A stretch of 64,000 bases of DNA from Cytobacillus oceanisediminis (GCF_022811925.1 NZ_CP065511.1:1915501-1979500), one strand, 5' to 3'; shown: positions 18,392-27,906, counted from the stretch's first letter. Notes: generated by a model from the letters alone, not told the origin. Numbers and translations are program-made.

Positions 18392-18832
18392 TTGCTTGCT
18401 ACATTAGAAAGAATGGCTATTTTGGACAAAGCTGACGAAATTGCAGCGATGATTACAGAATCTGAAGAAGCGGAACATTACCGCAAAAGTTTATATAAAT
18501 TAAAGAACAGCCGTGAAACACAAAGGAAGATACAGGACTTTGTCAAAATGAAAGAACTGTATGAAGAAGTTCAGCGATTTGGCAAATATCATCCCGAATA
18601 CAAAAGAGTGATGATGTCCATAAGGGAGCTAAAGCGCGACATGGATATGGATGCCCATGTGGCAGAATTCAGAAGAGCCGAAACGGGCCTGCAAAACCTG
18701 CTGGATGAGGTAAGCATGCTGATAGGGCGTTCTGTTTCTGAACATATTAAAGTTCCTGCCGGTAATCCCTTCTTTGAATCAAGCTGCGGAGGCGGCTGCG
18801 GTTCTGGAGGCAGCTGTGGGTGTTCTGCTTAA
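18392..18832 (+). CDS. ylbF: YlbF, RicF subunit of the Ric (Y) complex
   Basis: In B. subtilis RicF works with RicA (YmcA) and RicT (YaaT); the complex carries iron-sulphur clusters and promotes RNase Y-dependent RNA maturation, competence, biofilm formation and sporulation. This 146-residue protein is helical (the Com_YlbF domain, about 5-115) and ends in a Gly/Cys tail with Cys132, 136, 142 and 144, which fits cluster binding. It starts at TTG 18392, preceded by GGAGGTGAGC. The ylbF-ylbG order is conserved. Confidence 0.93.
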   Translation: MLATLERMAILDKADEIAAMITESEEAEHYRKSLYKLKNSRETQRKIQDFVKMKELYEEVQRFGKYHPEYKRVMMSIRELKRDMDMDAHVAEFRRAETGLQNLLDEVSMLIGRSVSEHIKVPAGNPFFESSCGGGCGSGGSCGCSA

Positions 18833-18858
18833 AAAAACCAGCATATGCTGGTTTTTGT
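18833..18858 (+). terminator. terminator after ylbF
   Basis: AAAAACCAGCAT/ATGCTGGTTTTT is a perfect palindromic hairpin ending in T's. Confidence 0.85.
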
Positions 18859-18954
18859 TTTGGATTAGTACACAGTTTGAACCTTCCCATTGAAAACTGT
18901 CATTTTTCTATGCTAGACTAAATAAAACAAACGATCGCTGAAGGGGAAAACTAT

Positions 18955-19230
18955 ATGCTTGGTCAAAGGCAAGGAATAATTGTATGGCTTTATTCATTAA
19001 AACAGGCGAAAATGTTAAGAAGATTTGGGAATGTGCATTATGTTTCAAAACGGCTGAAATATGTAGTGCTATATTGTGATCTTGCCGATACGGAAACAAT
19101 TATGGAGAAGATAAATTCCTATTCTTTTGTTAAAAAAGTGGAGCCATCCTATAAGCCGTTCCTTAAAACGGAATTTGAAAATTCCAAACCGGACAAGGCT
19201 AAAGAATATGATTATAAGATGGGAATCTAA
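18955..19230 (+). CDS. ylbG: YlbG (DUF2129/UPF0298) protein
   Basis: A 91-residue protein of the YlbG family, with the conserved run [24 protein letters not shown] (here [20 protein letters not shown]) and [17 protein letters not shown] ferredoxin-like fold is likely; the function is unknown. CGCTGAAGGGGAAAAC precedes the ATG. Confidence 0.92.
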   Translation: MLGQRQGIIVWLYSLKQAKMLRRFGNVHYVSKRLKYVVLYCDLADTETIMEKINSYSFVKKVEPSYKPFLKTEFENSKPDKAKEYDYKMGI

Positions 19231-19261
19231 AAAGGCGTGAGCATAAGCTCATGCCTTTTTG
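19229..19261 (+). terminator. terminator after ylbG
   Basis: AAAAGGCGTGAGC, loop ATAA, GCTCATGCCTTTTT (one G-T pair). Confidence 0.85.
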
Positions 19262-19270
19262 TGAAATTTT

Positions 19271-19660
19271 TTATTGCAGCGGTGCAATATAGTGATTAAG
19301 CCTTAAAATCCCAATCAAATACTGAAAATATAATTCCTTTTCATTAAAAATAACAGAAGGCTTTACTGTCAGCTGAATAATTTCCTTATTCAGGTCTTCC
19401 GCAGCATTCGCGAATAATTCATATCGTTTATTTGGTGCTGCCTTTGGATTCGGTATCCCTTCCCGGCAAATATATAAGGGCTGAAATCCGCCAGGGTCTG
19501 TTGGCTTCAGGATGACTGCCAGGGAGGTCACTTCTTTATGATCAATGCTCGTATGGAAAGCAGCCATGTGGGACAAACGATGCTTATTTGCCCGGGCGAT
19601 TTCAATTAATTCATAAATATCAGAGTATCCTTCACCAATTTCTATAAAACGCTGTATCAA
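19271..19660 (-). CDS. conserved Bacillaceae protein of unknown function
   Basis: The start is placed at TTG (complement of 19658-19660), ten bases after AAGGGGG on the coding strand, giving MIQRFIEIGEGYSDIYELIE; the longer frame has no ribosome site. The 129-residue soluble protein is dense in conserved-looking motifs: YELIEIARANKHRL, LKPTDPGGFQPLYICREGIPNP, ELYFQYLIGILRLNHYI. I recall close relatives across Bacillaceae under DUF7147 or miscalled methylthioribose kinase; no kinase motif is visible. Function unknown. Confidence 0.8.
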   Translation of the reverse strand: MIQRFIEIGEGYSDIYELIEIARANKHRLSHMAAFHTSIDHKEVTSLAVILKPTDPGGFQPLYICREGIPNPKAAPNKRYELFANAAEDLNKEIIQLTVKPSVIFNEKELYFQYLIGILRLNHYIAPLQ

Positions 19661-19789
19661 AATTAGAACCCCCTTAAAACTCTTAGCATTCACTTCTTAA
19701 AAATAAAATGCCTTTTGTCCATCCATACTTTATCATTTCCAGCATAAAAATAGAAGTAGCACCTAAAAAGCAGAGGGGAGAGTGGATGA

Positions 19790-20104
19790 ATGCTTTACCT
19801 TTTTCTTTCGATGACATTTCTTCTATGGGCAGCATACTTAGTAAAGTCGGATATTTCTGCAATTGAAAAAAGGCATATTCATCATATGAATGGTTTTGTT
19901 GTGGTCTCCATCATCGCAGCACTCAGTGCAAAAGGGATGCTGGCAGCAGCTAATAATATGGATGTCTTTTCCCTGACCCTTGGCGAACTTGAAGAATTTA
20001 TATCGTCACAAGGTATATCGTTTAATGATTGGGCATTTACCTGCGTAAGTATTGGGGATGTGAACGGTATTTCAGATCATGGTATGGACTATGATATTGC
20101 ATAA
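19790..20104 (+). CDS. small hypothetical protein with one or two membrane helices
   Basis: A 104-residue frame with GAGGGGAGAG ahead of the ATG. It has one clear N-terminal helix (MLYLFLSMTFLLWAAYLVK), a weaker hydrophobic segment (FVVVSIIAALSAKGMLAA), and a polar C-terminus (LGELEEFISSQGISFNDWAF). No family recognised. The last 20 residues (VNGISDHGMDYDIA) have low similarity to anything familiar, so a truncated or decaying gene is possible. No terminator follows before the next gene. Confidence 0.5.
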   Translation: MLYLFLSMTFLLWAAYLVKSDISAIEKRHIHHMNGFVVVSIIAALSAKGMLAAANNMDVFSLTLGELEEFISSQGISFNDWAFTCVSIGDVNGISDHGMDYDIA

Positions 20105-20284
20105 AATGAACTGAGGAATGTGGCGGAGAAATTTTATGATCCTTACTATCACCTGTATTTCCTGAAAAACTCTTTCGGGGCATATAAGATGAAATTTCAT
20201 ACAAATTATACAAAATAAATGTGACGGATGACCTTCCCTTTGGTATTGTTAGGTTAAAAGAAAATTGATTAAGAGGGCATAGCA

Positions 20285-21697
20285 ATGTGGAAGGCATCTT
20301 TATTTATTTTTTTAATTTTGTCTGGAATCATTTCAGGCATGCTGTTTTGGCAGTGGCAGGCTTATTCTGAGCATGCGATTGCCTTGGAGAGTTCCGGGGC
20401 TATTACACAGGAAATCACAGTTGAAACACGTCTAAAAGAACTTAAAATCACCCAAAAGATACACGGACTCATGGAACAAGAAGAATATAGGCTTGTTATC
20501 CCCGACACTCTATTTAAATGGAAATGCAAGAATGGAACCGGAGAAGCCTGTGATTCAGCAGACGAAAATCCTTTTACCTTTTTTTCTTCTGATGATCAGA
20601 TGACATTTGAGTATGCTGTACCGATAAATGAAAGAAATAAAGCATTATTGTTAACTGATTGGTTTGTGAAAATTCCCGGCAAAAAGGCTGAAGGCTTGTC
20701 CATAACTATTTCGGATTCTTTCAAAAGAGAGGGTTCGTGGGCTGCGGGAATCCGGCTAAAAGCCCGAAAGAAATTAGATCATATCGATTATTATTATTTC
20801 GAGGGCAAAGGGAATGTTCCAATACTTTACTGGCAGCAAAAACCGCTGTTGAAGAAAGCTATTAACAACGCAGAGGTATACTCAGAAGATATCCAGGCAG
20901 CCAGCTTCAATTTCAAGAAACTAAATGAGATTGGAGATTTTCCATTCTTGACGATTATCTTTACTGATCAATACCCTGAATATAAGGATGAAAATATCCT
21001 TATTACCTCTCCTCGCACTAAGGTTGCACAGGTGGAAAAAAATCTTATTACTATGCTGTTTCAAAGAAAGTTTTCAGAGGACTCTCAAACCTGGGTAATT
21101 GATGTTTTCACAGCAGGCTTATTAGATATGAAACCCAGTTCATCGAAAGGAAGCGCAGTCCTGCAGGAACTGCAGGGCGAGTTAACCGAAGATGAGCTGA
21201 AAGCCTTTCTTAGGAAAGTAATAAACGTGAATTCTCTGAATGCAGAAAAGCTAGACAAGCTCTTAAGTGATGTGAAAGGCCTTAACACACATTTTTTCAC
21301 GATGAATACCAAAAGCGATGCTCCGTTTGTTCCTCTGTATTTCCAGAAAGAAAAAAAGCTATTGGTATCTGGTGCTGAGAAAGCAAGCATTGATTTAATC
21401 TATAGGGATGGAAAGAGGCTTCTTCCATTTACAGCGACGATGAAGGCATTAGGATATGAAATTAAGATCCTATCCGGTGAGGAAACGATGCTTTTGTCAA
21501 AAGGGAATAACAGTTATCGGTTTTACTTAAATAAAAATGTTTTCATTTATAATGAAGAAGACTATGGACTGCTTGAAAATCCATTAACCAATCAAAACGG
21601 AACCGTATTTATGGAAATCCAATGGTTTAAATCACTCTTCGGAGTTACTGCTGAAGAAAGAGAAGGCGAGATTTACCTGACGTCCGATCCAGTCTAA
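20285..21697 (+). CDS. membrane-anchored protein with C-terminal stalk (copper-amine-oxidase-like) domain
   Basis: A 470-residue protein with an N-terminal signal anchor (SLFIFLILSGIISGMLFW). The first ~300 residues are a strand-rich extracellular region I do not recognise. The last ~100 (IDLIYRDGKRLLPFTATMKALGYEI to TVFMEIQWFKSLFGVTAE and EGEIYLTSD) follow the repeat pattern of the copper-amine-oxidase N-terminal-like or stalk domain found in many surface proteins of Firmicutes. AAGAGGG precedes the ATG. Not part of the B. subtilis ylb order; it lies just upstream of the ylbH leader and rsmD. Probable surface protein of unknown role. Confidence 0.75.
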   Translation: MWKASLFIFLILSGIISGMLFWQWQAYSEHAIALESSGAITQEITVETRLKELKITQKIHGLMEQEEYRLVIPDTLFKWKCKNGTGEACDSADENPFTFFSSDDQMTFEYAVPINERNKALLLTDWFVKIPGKKAEGLSITISDSFKREGSWAAGIRLKARKKLDHIDYYYFEGKGNVPILYWQQKPLLKKAINNAEVYSEDIQAASFNFKKLNEIGDFPFLTIIFTDQYPEYKDENILITSPRTKVAQVEKNLITMLFQRKFSEDSQTWVIDVFTAGLLDMKPSSSKGSAVLQELQGELTEDELKAFLRKVINVNSLNAEKLDKLLSDVKGLNTHFFTMNTKSDAPFVPLYFQKEKKLLVSGAEKASIDLIYRDGKRLLPFTATMKALGYEIKILSGEETMLLSKGNNSYRFYLNKNVFIYNEEDYGLLENPLTNQNGTVFMEIQWFKSLFGVTAEEREGEIYLTSDPV

Positions 21698-21716
21698 ATG
21701 AATCCAAAATAAAAAG

Positions 21717-21766
21717 CCCTGCAGAAAACTGCAGGGTCCTTCTATATCCTTTTCAGGATAGAAGGC
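21717..21766 (+). terminator. two tandem hairpins after the stalk-domain gene
   Basis: CCCTGCAG, AAAA, CTGCAGGG (21717-21736) is followed within two bases by CCTTCTATATCC, loop, GGATAGAAGG (21738-21766). Neither has a long T-run. The first probably ends the upstream transcript; the second may belong to the following leader RNA. Confidence 0.6.
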
Positions 21767-21870
21767 AAAGGGAGAGGAGAAACCGGAGGAAGAACTTATG
21801 GGGAAACGTAAGTCTTCTCCGCGGTTGGCAACAACATCCTCGAATAGATGCTGTTAATTACATTATTTCC
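21767..21870 (+). ncRNA. ylbH leader RNA upstream of rsmD
   Basis: The gap before rsmD (ylbH) holds a compact structured segment in the position of the ylbH leader, a conserved Bacillus RNA motif of unknown ligand. A stem forms between CCGGAGGAAGAACTTA (from about 21783) and TAAGTCTTCTCCGCGG (ending about 21824), with a GGGGAAACG loop. The unusual, GC-richer sequence with GGAGAGGAGAAACC stands out from the AT-rich flanks. Boundaries are approximate; assignment is from position and my memory of the motif, not an alignment. Confidence 0.6.
21798..21857 (+). CDS. possible 19-codon ORF inside the ylbH leader
   Basis: An ATG at 21798, eight bases after GGAGGA, opens a short frame encoding MGKRKSSPRLATTSSNRCC. 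The ribosome site and ATG lie in the stem-loop described for the leader RNA. It could be a leader peptide or a chance frame; two terminal cysteines and many basic residues are the only features. Confidence 0.3.
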   Translation: MGKRKSSPRLATTSSNRCC

Positions 21871-22042
21871 ACAATCCTCACGGATATACACTTCATGCTA
21901 TATTTTTTTTCAGCTGATGATTCCGCTTACAATTTGCCGGGTGGCTACCAATTGTAAGATATGGTAGGATAGGATAGAAAAAAGCAGTTTTCCCATCTCA
22001 GCAGTCAGGAAAATTGAAATTTTGCAGGTTAGCGGTGATAGT

Positions 22043-22597
22043 ATGCGAGTGGTATCAGGAACAAGAAAAGGGAAGATATTGAAAGCTGTTCCGGGCAGTT
22101 CAACCCGTCCGACTACTGATAAAGTAAAAGAAGCTATTTTTAATATAATTGGGCCGTATTTCGACGGGGGCCTTGGGCTTGATCTATTTGCTGGCAGCGG
22201 CGGTCTTGGCATTGAAGCCCTCAGCAGAGGAGCTGACAAGGTCATTTTTGTGGATAGGGATGGAAAGGCCATCCAAACCATCCATGAAAATATTCGGACA
22301 TGCGGTTTTGAAGAAAAGGTGGAGGTATATCGAAATGATGCGGATCGTGCCATTAAGGCAATATTAAAAAGAGATCTGGTTTTCGATTATATATTTCTCG
22401 ATCCGCCTTACCGCAAGCAGCAGCTTCTTAAGCTTCTGAAGGTAATTGATGAGAATGATTTGCTTTCGGGTCAGGGAACGATTCTATGCGAACATGGTTC
22501 TGATGTGGAGCTCCCTGATACAGTCGGAAGACTGGTTCAGCGGAAACATGAAAATTACGGTATAATTTCTATCTCAATCTACAGCTGGGCTGAATAA
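22043..22597 (+). CDS. rsmD: 16S rRNA (guanine966-N2)-methyltransferase RsmD
   Basis: RsmD methylates G966 (E. coli numbering) of 16S rRNA. Start at ATG 22043 (MRVVSGTRKGKIL), which gives the usual 184 residues; the frame is open upstream but the motif start is clear. It shows the N-terminal SRPTTDKVKEAIFN-type segment, the SAM-binding motif DLFAGSGGLGIEAL (about 47-60) and the catalytic DPPY at 120-123. This is ylbH of B. subtilis, followed as usual by coaD. Confidence 0.95.
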   Translation: MRVVSGTRKGKILKAVPGSSTRPTTDKVKEAIFNIIGPYFDGGLGLDLFAGSGGLGIEALSRGADKVIFVDRDGKAIQTIHENIRTCGFEEKVEVYRNDADRAIKAILKRDLVFDYIFLDPPYRKQQLLKLLKVIDENDLLSGQGTILCEHGSDVELPDTVGRLVQRKHENYGIISISIYSWAE

Positions 22598-22636
22598 TAC
22601 ATACTTAGAATGCTAATGGAAAACGATACATAATAA

Positions 22637-23137
<501 letters not shown>

Positions 23138-23182
23138 TCAATTAGCGGGGTGTCTTTCCCCCTGATTGCACTGGAAAAATAT

Positions 23183-23218
23183 AAAACGGGTGCCCGATTG
23201 ATAGGTACCCGTTTTTTG
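23183..23218. terminator. bidirectional terminator between coaD and ylbJ
   Basis: AAAACGGGTGCC and GGTACCCGTTTTTT pair around a short loop (one mismatch) between converging genes. Confidence 0.85.
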
Positions 23219-24436
23219 TTACCTCTTATCCAAGCGCCTGGCGAGCATAAAGGTATAAACAGAAAGTGCTAGTATGGTTATTAGCGGTCCTGAAGCGGCT
23301 ATTCCATCTAATAACTTGCCGAAAAATGTATATTTCTCAAAAAATCCGACCGGAATGGCATTGGATGGCTGCTCCGTATTGTAAAAACGTTCATAAATAG
23401 GCTGCCAAAGGATGAATGCATAAAAGGCAGCTGCAAAGCCATGAACGATTCTTGCGAAAAAGAATGGCTTGAAATTAATATCAGTTTGGGCCAGGATGCT
23501 TGCTACCTGGGCCTGCACGCTAAATCCGCTGAATGCGAGTATGAAGCTGACAATAATGACCTGCTGCATTAATGTTGCCTGCTGAACCTGGCTTGTCATC
23601 TGGCTGCCAAGTGTTATTTCAAATAAGCCTGAAATGAATGGGATGCTCATTTCTGCTGGCAGACTAACTATTGACAATACAGCTTCTAAGCCTTTAGCAA
23701 GGAATGCCGTGATTCCAAGATGGAATAGAAGTTTGTTAATTACAGAGAATAATATGATAAATCCGCCAATCATCAAAAGTGTTTGGATGGATGACATGAC
23801 TGCATCTCCAAGAAGCTTGCCTATCGGGCGATTATCTTTTATTCTTGTCCGATGAAGAGCTGATAAGGCTGCCCGTAAAGATGGTTTTGACCTCTTTTCA
23901 CCAGGGGGAGGCTGCCTGGTTTTTTTTCCGTAGAACCTCATTAATAAACCGACGGTAATATTGCCGAGATAATGAGCCAGGGCCAATATCACACCAAGCT
24001 TGGCGTTATTAAAAAAACCAACCGATACAGCACCGAAGATAAACAAAGGGTTTGAACAATTTGTAAAAGAAACCAGGCGCTCTGCTTCTGTTTTTGAGAG
24101 CTGTCCTTCCTGCCGCAGTCTTGCGGTCAGTTTGGCACCGGCTGGATAGCCTGAAGCCATCCCCATTGCCCAAACAAACCCTCCAACTCCAGGTACTCTG
24201 AATAAAGGCCTCATCAAAGGTTCAAGGAGTACCCCTATAAATTTTACTACACCGAAGCCGATCAGCATTTCTGATACAATGAAGAAGGGCAGCAATGAGG
24301 GAAATACAATTTCCCACCACATATTTAATCCCCTGATTGATGCATCAACCGATTCCTGGGGAAAGGAAATTAATGAGATGGCCATTAAGGTTACAGAGAG
24401 TGCAAGAGTAACCGTTTTTAATTTGGAACGAAACAC
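23219..24436 (-). CDS. ylbJ: sporulation integral membrane protein YlbJ
   Basis: In B. subtilis ylbJ is a mother-cell sporulation gene required for heat-resistant spores. The start chosen is GTG (complement of 24434-24436), seven bases after GGGAGG on the coding strand, giving a 405-residue protein (MFRSKLKTVTLALSV), close to the family length. It has about eight to ten helices; the nucleoside-recognition (Gate) type segments are visible as MWWEIVFPSLLPFFIVSEMLIGFG, GFVWAMGMASGYPAGAKLTARLR and SGFSVQAQVASILAQTDI. It is divergent from ylbK across 340 bases. Confidence 0.93.
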   Translation of the reverse strand: MFRSKLKTVTLALSVTLMAISLISFPQESVDASIRGLNMWWEIVFPSLLPFFIVSEMLIGFGVVKFIGVLLEPLMRPLFRVPGVGGFVWAMGMASGYPAGAKLTARLRQEGQLSKTEAERLVSFTNCSNPLFIFGAVSVGFFNNAKLGVILALAHYLGNITVGLLMRFYGKKTRQPPPGEKRSKPSLRAALSALHRTRIKDNRPIGKLLGDAVMSSIQTLLMIGGFIILFSVINKLLFHLGITAFLAKGLEAVLSIVSLPAEMSIPFISGLFEITLGSQMTSQVQQATLMQQVIIVSFILAFSGFSVQAQVASILAQTDINFKPFFFARIVHGFAAAFYAFILWQPIYERFYNTEQPSNAIPVGFFEKYTFFGKLLDGIAASGPLITILALSVYTFMLARRLDKR

Positions 24437-24776
24437 GGACAAGCCTCCCTCAAGTTGTACTGACTGTGCAATGATTTTAAACAATGGTAAAATTAAGAAG
24501 GGTTTGAATATATATTTTCTCTGGCCTTTTTCATTTAATATCACTTGAATGAACGAAATAAAGGTATACAAGGATCAAATTTTAGTTGTCAAGTCTTGTC
24601 CCCATATAACTCAATATACTCATAGAACTTTAAAATAGACCATAGAATTAGGTACAAGCATATGTGAATTTTCATTTGAAGATTTTTATTGTATGCTTCT
24701 TTTGGAAATAAAAAGAATAGAATAACTTGAAGGCAAAAGTTCTAATCGGCCATTGGCGTTTTAAGGGGGGAGTCTT
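24437..24776. promoter_or_regulatory. ylbJ-ylbK divergent gap (340 bases)
   Basis: AT-rich and without a credible gene. It must carry the promoter for ylbJ (expected to be sigma-E from B. subtilis) and that for ylbK-ylbL. I see no promoter good enough to call. Confidence 0.4.
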
Positions 24777-25568
24777 TTGCAACGACCGAAAATAGGTTTG
24801 GCACTTGGTTCGGGAGGAGCTCGGGGATTCGCCCACCTGGGTGCCATTAAGGTCTTGAAGGAAGCCGGCATACCGATTGATTATATTGCCGGCAGCAGCA
24901 TGGGTGCCATGGTAGGCTGCTTTTATGGGGCTGGGCTTGATGCTGATCGTTTATATAAGCTTTCAAAAGCATTTAAAAGGAAGTATTATTTAGATTTCAC
25001 GGTGCCTAAAATGGGTTTTGTTGCAGGTAAACGAGTAAAGGAACTGATCCGTATATTTACCCATGGAAAAAATCTTGAAGATCTCGATATTCCGGTCAAT
25101 GTTGTGGCTACTGATTTAATGACTGGAGAAAAGGTTGTTTTTAAAAGCGGTCCCATTTCCGATGCTGTAAGGGCGAGCATATCCATCCCAGGCATATTTG
25201 TGCCTGAAAGATTAAATGGGCGTCTTTTAGTGGACGGAGGAGTAGTGGACAGGGTTCCTGTGTCTGTTGTTAAAGAAATGGGGGCTGATATTATCATCGC
25301 CATCGATGTCTCACATGTAAAATCGAATGCGGAAATCACTTCAATCTATGACGTAATCATGCAAAGTCTGGATATCATGCAGATGGAGCTGGTTACTCAC
25401 CGGGAAATTGCTTCCGATTTTATGATCAGGCCCCGGGTGGAAATGTATAGTTCCCGAGCATTTACCAATATTGAAGAAATCATCAAAATCGGCGAAGAGG
25501 AAACAAAAAAGCATATTGACAGCATTCATCATTACATAACTAAATGGAAGGAGCATCCTGATAGATGA
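24777..25568 (+). CDS. ylbK: patatin-like phospholipase family protein YlbK
   Basis: A 263-residue patatin-like serine hydrolase. It has the oxyanion loop GSGGARG (11-17), the nucleophile motif GSSMG with Ser41, and the Asp of the catalytic dyad in DGG (Asp153). Start at TTG 24777 after AAGGGGGGAGTC. Likely a cytoplasmic lipid acyl hydrolase (RssA/NTE type); the substrate is unknown. Its TGA overlaps the ylbL ATG (ATGA), so the two are translationally coupled. Confidence 0.93.
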   Translation: MQRPKIGLALGSGGARGFAHLGAIKVLKEAGIPIDYIAGSSMGAMVGCFYGAGLDADRLYKLSKAFKRKYYLDFTVPKMGFVAGKRVKELIRIFTHGKNLEDLDIPVNVVATDLMTGEKVVFKSGPISDAVRASISIPGIFVPERLNGRLLVDGGVVDRVPVSVVKEMGADIIIAIDVSHVKSNAEITSIYDVIMQSLDIMQMELVTHREIASDFMIRPRVEMYSSRAFTNIEEIIKIGEEETKKHIDSIHHYITKWKEHPDR

Positions 25569-26575
25569 GAAGCAAGTTTTATACCCGTTCCTTCTTGGCT
25601 TTGGCAGTTATTCTTCTGGTCAGTTCGTTTTATTATCTGCCTTATTATGTATCAAAGCCAGGTATGGCGAAAGAACTGGAGCCAATTATTGAGGTCGAAA
25701 ACGGGAATGAAGAACAAGGCACCTTCATGCTGACAACCGTAAAAATGGGCCGGGCTAACATATATGCATACGTTGCTGCTAAATTCAGCAAGTATCAGGA
25801 ACTATACCCTGTAGAAGAAATACGTTCCGAAAATGAAACAGAAGAAGAATATAATGTACGGCAGCTGCATCTCATGGCAACATCCAAATTGGCTGCTATT
25901 GAAACGGCTTATAAAAAAGCGGGCATACCTATTCATTATCATTATAATGGCGTATATATCCTTAATGTGCTGCCTGATATGCCTGCTCACGGCAAACTGC
26001 AGGCTGGTGACCGCATCTTTAAAGTGGATGGTAAGGAGTTCAAGTCCTCTGATGAATTTATCAGCATGGTCTCCAATAAGCAGGAGGGCAGTGAAATAAC
26101 ATTAACCTTTGAACGCCAGGATAAGACTAAGGAAACCTCGATTCCTTTAAAGAAACTTAAAGAAACAGGAAAGCCGGGCGTGGGAATCACCCTGGTTGAT
26201 GACAAAGAAATAGAGGTCGAACCAGCCGTGAATATTGACAGTGAAGAAATTGGCGGCCCATCAGCCGGGCTGATGTTTTCACTTGAGATTTACAATCAGC
26301 TTATAAAGGAAGATTTGACTGGAGGCTATAAAATAGCTGGAACCGGAACAATTAATTCGGAAGGGTCAGTCGGAAGAATAGGAGGCATCGAGCAAAAAAT
26401 AGTGGCCGCTGACAAAGCCGGAGCAGAAATCTTCCTTGCCCCTAATGAAAAAGGAGCAGAAGACTCCAATTATAAAGCCGCTGTTGCAACAGCCAGGGAT
26501 ATCAAGACTGATATGAAAATTATTCCTGTGGACACCTTTGATGATGCGGTTGAATATTTAAGGAGCCTGGATTAA
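25565..26575 (+). CDS. ylbL: YlbL, PDZ-Lon-type membrane serine protease (SepM family)
   Basis: A 336-residue membrane-anchored protease: one N-terminal helix (FLALAVILLVSSFYYLPYYV), a PDZ domain (about 125-200, YILNVLPDMPAHGKLQAGDRI), and a Lon S16-type catalytic domain with a Ser/Lys dyad at Ser233 (GGPSAGLMF) and Lys278. SepM homologues trim secreted peptides; B. subtilis YlbL helps degrade the SOS division inhibitor YneA together with CtpA. Its neighbours do not add to the role. Confidence 0.94.
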   Translation: MRSKFYTRSFLALAVILLVSSFYYLPYYVSKPGMAKELEPIIEVENGNEEQGTFMLTTVKMGRANIYAYVAAKFSKYQELYPVEEIRSENETEEEYNVRQLHLMATSKLAAIETAYKKAGIPIHYHYNGVYILNVLPDMPAHGKLQAGDRIFKVDGKEFKSSDEFISMVSNKQEGSEITLTFERQDKTKETSIPLKKLKETGKPGVGITLVDDKEIEVEPAVNIDSEEIGGPSAGLMFSLEIYNQLIKEDLTGGYKIAGTGTINSEGSVGRIGGIEQKIVAADKAGAEIFLAPNEKGAEDSNYKAAVATARDIKTDMKIIPVDTFDDAVEYLRSLD

Positions 26576-26594
26576 AAGGAGCATGCACCACGCA

Positions 26595-26637
26595 ATGAAA
26601 AGCCAGCGGCAATTAAGAAATGCCGCTGGCTTTTCAT
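26595..26637. terminator. bidirectional terminator between ylbL and tmcAL
   Basis: A perfect inverted repeat with 17-base arms (ATGAAAAGCCAGCGGCA and complement) and a nine-base loop. Confidence 0.9.
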
Positions 26638-26691
26638 TTTTATCTGCTGACAAACTATGCTGTCAGTTTATAAAATTAAATAGTTCATGAT

Positions 26692-27906
26692 TTAATCAAC
26701 CATAATAGGAGGCTGATTAAATTCCTTCTGCATTAGAGTTTGGTCCCGAGCACCCTCTATACCCATTGCATATACCCGGGAAGCTTTGATATCCAAATGC
26801 AGCTGATGTGCATTATGTGAAGAAATTCTTGAAATCAGCGGCAGTTTTAAGTCGGATTTATGCATGTTTAAATACTTCCTGCCGTTCTTGGACATCCCCA
26901 GAAGATGCAGATATTTTGCTTTTAATGGTTTATTGGGCATCTCTGTTTTTTCTGTATTCGTGAGAATATGCACACAAGCCCGCTGAAGCCTTGTCCAGGT
27001 GTACCTCTTCGTTTTAATCTTTTCCATAAACTGCTGAAAACTCTCTGCCTGGAGTGCTGCTGTTAGAAATCTATGCTCCAGGCCTTCCTCCATTTCATAA
27101 ATGCCCCTTAACTTTTCTGGCTGAAGATGAACCAGACGGAATTTTAAGAAAGGCCAGTATTGTTCCCATTGATGAAATCCGCCAAACTCTTTTTTATAGT
27201 GGAGTAAACCTTGATATGTAGTTTCCGGAACATATTGGCGAATGCATTCAATCTCTCCATTCTCGGAAAAAAGTGCTTTTCTGATGCTTGTCGCACTTGC
27301 TATGGAATCAGAAGCAAATTGTTCGTCATGGTATCCTGCGCTTTTTCTTGCAACTGTAAAAAGTTCCATCGATGAATATTGTCTGCGGGCTGACTTTAAA
27401 TACTGAAAGCCAAGAATATTATTTGGTTTTGAAAGGTCAACCAATTCACCTTCGGGATTCAGATCCAGGAATGCCATGGATGTTGCTTTTGGATAGCTGA
27501 AGCCGGCATTCAGATGCACTCTGACCTTTTCTTGATAGTCGGTATTATGTTCTTCCAGAAATAATAAAGTTTGGTGGAAGCTTTCCATATTGCCGGATTC
27601 GCTTCCGAAGCATAGGCTCCTGCAGCCGGCTGCTTCTAAAATGGATACAGCTCCGCTAGCAAAAATATCTGCCTGCTGAACTGCAAACTGGTATGGAAGC
27701 TCAAATACAATATCTGCACCAGCTCTTAGCGCCATTTCTGCACGCTTCCATTTGGAAACTAATGCAGGTTCTCCCCTCTGCAGAAAGTTGCCGCTCATGA
27801 CAGCAATGATGGTTTCTGCACCTGAGATTTTTTTTGCCTGCTCCAAATGAAAGGCATGGCCATTATGAAAAGGATTATATTCTACAATTACACCTGTTGC
27901 ATTCAT
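26692..27906 (-). CDS. tmcAL: tRNA(Met) cytidine acetate ligase TmcAL
   Basis: TmcAL makes N4-acetylcytidine at the wobble position of elongator tRNA-Met from acetate and ATP. The 404-residue protein begins with the nucleotidyltransferase-like motif VEYNPFHNGHAFHL, followed by AVMSGNFLQRGEPALVSKWKRAEMAL and ADIVFELPYQFAVQQAD, all diagnostic of the family (formerly YlbM). It reads opposite to its neighbours, as in B. subtilis. Confidence 0.96.
   Translation of the reverse strand: MNATGVIVEYNPFHNGHAFHLEQAKKISGAETIIAVMSGNFLQRGEPALVSKWKRAEMALRAGADIVFELPYQFAVQQADIFASGAVSILEAAGCRSLCFGSESGNMESFHQTLLFLEEHNTDYQEKVRVHLNAGFSYPKATSMAFLDLNPEGELVDLSKPNNILGFQYLKSARRQYSSMELFTVARKSAGYHDEQFASDSIASATSIRKALFSENGEIECIRQYVPETTYQGLLHYKKEFGGFHQWEQYWPFLKFRLVHLQPEKLRGIYEMEEGLEHRFLTAALQAESFQQFMEKIKTKRYTWTRLQRACVHILTNTEKTEMPNKPLKAKYLHLLGMSKNGRKYLNMHKSDLKLPLISRISSHNAHQLHLDIKASRVYAMGIEGARDQTLMQKEFNQPPIMVD

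Noticed and set aside
24437..24571. N-terminal extension of ylbJ (45 more codons)
   Set aside because: The GTG at 24436 has GGGAGG at the correct distance and gives the family length; the extension is AT-rich spacer.
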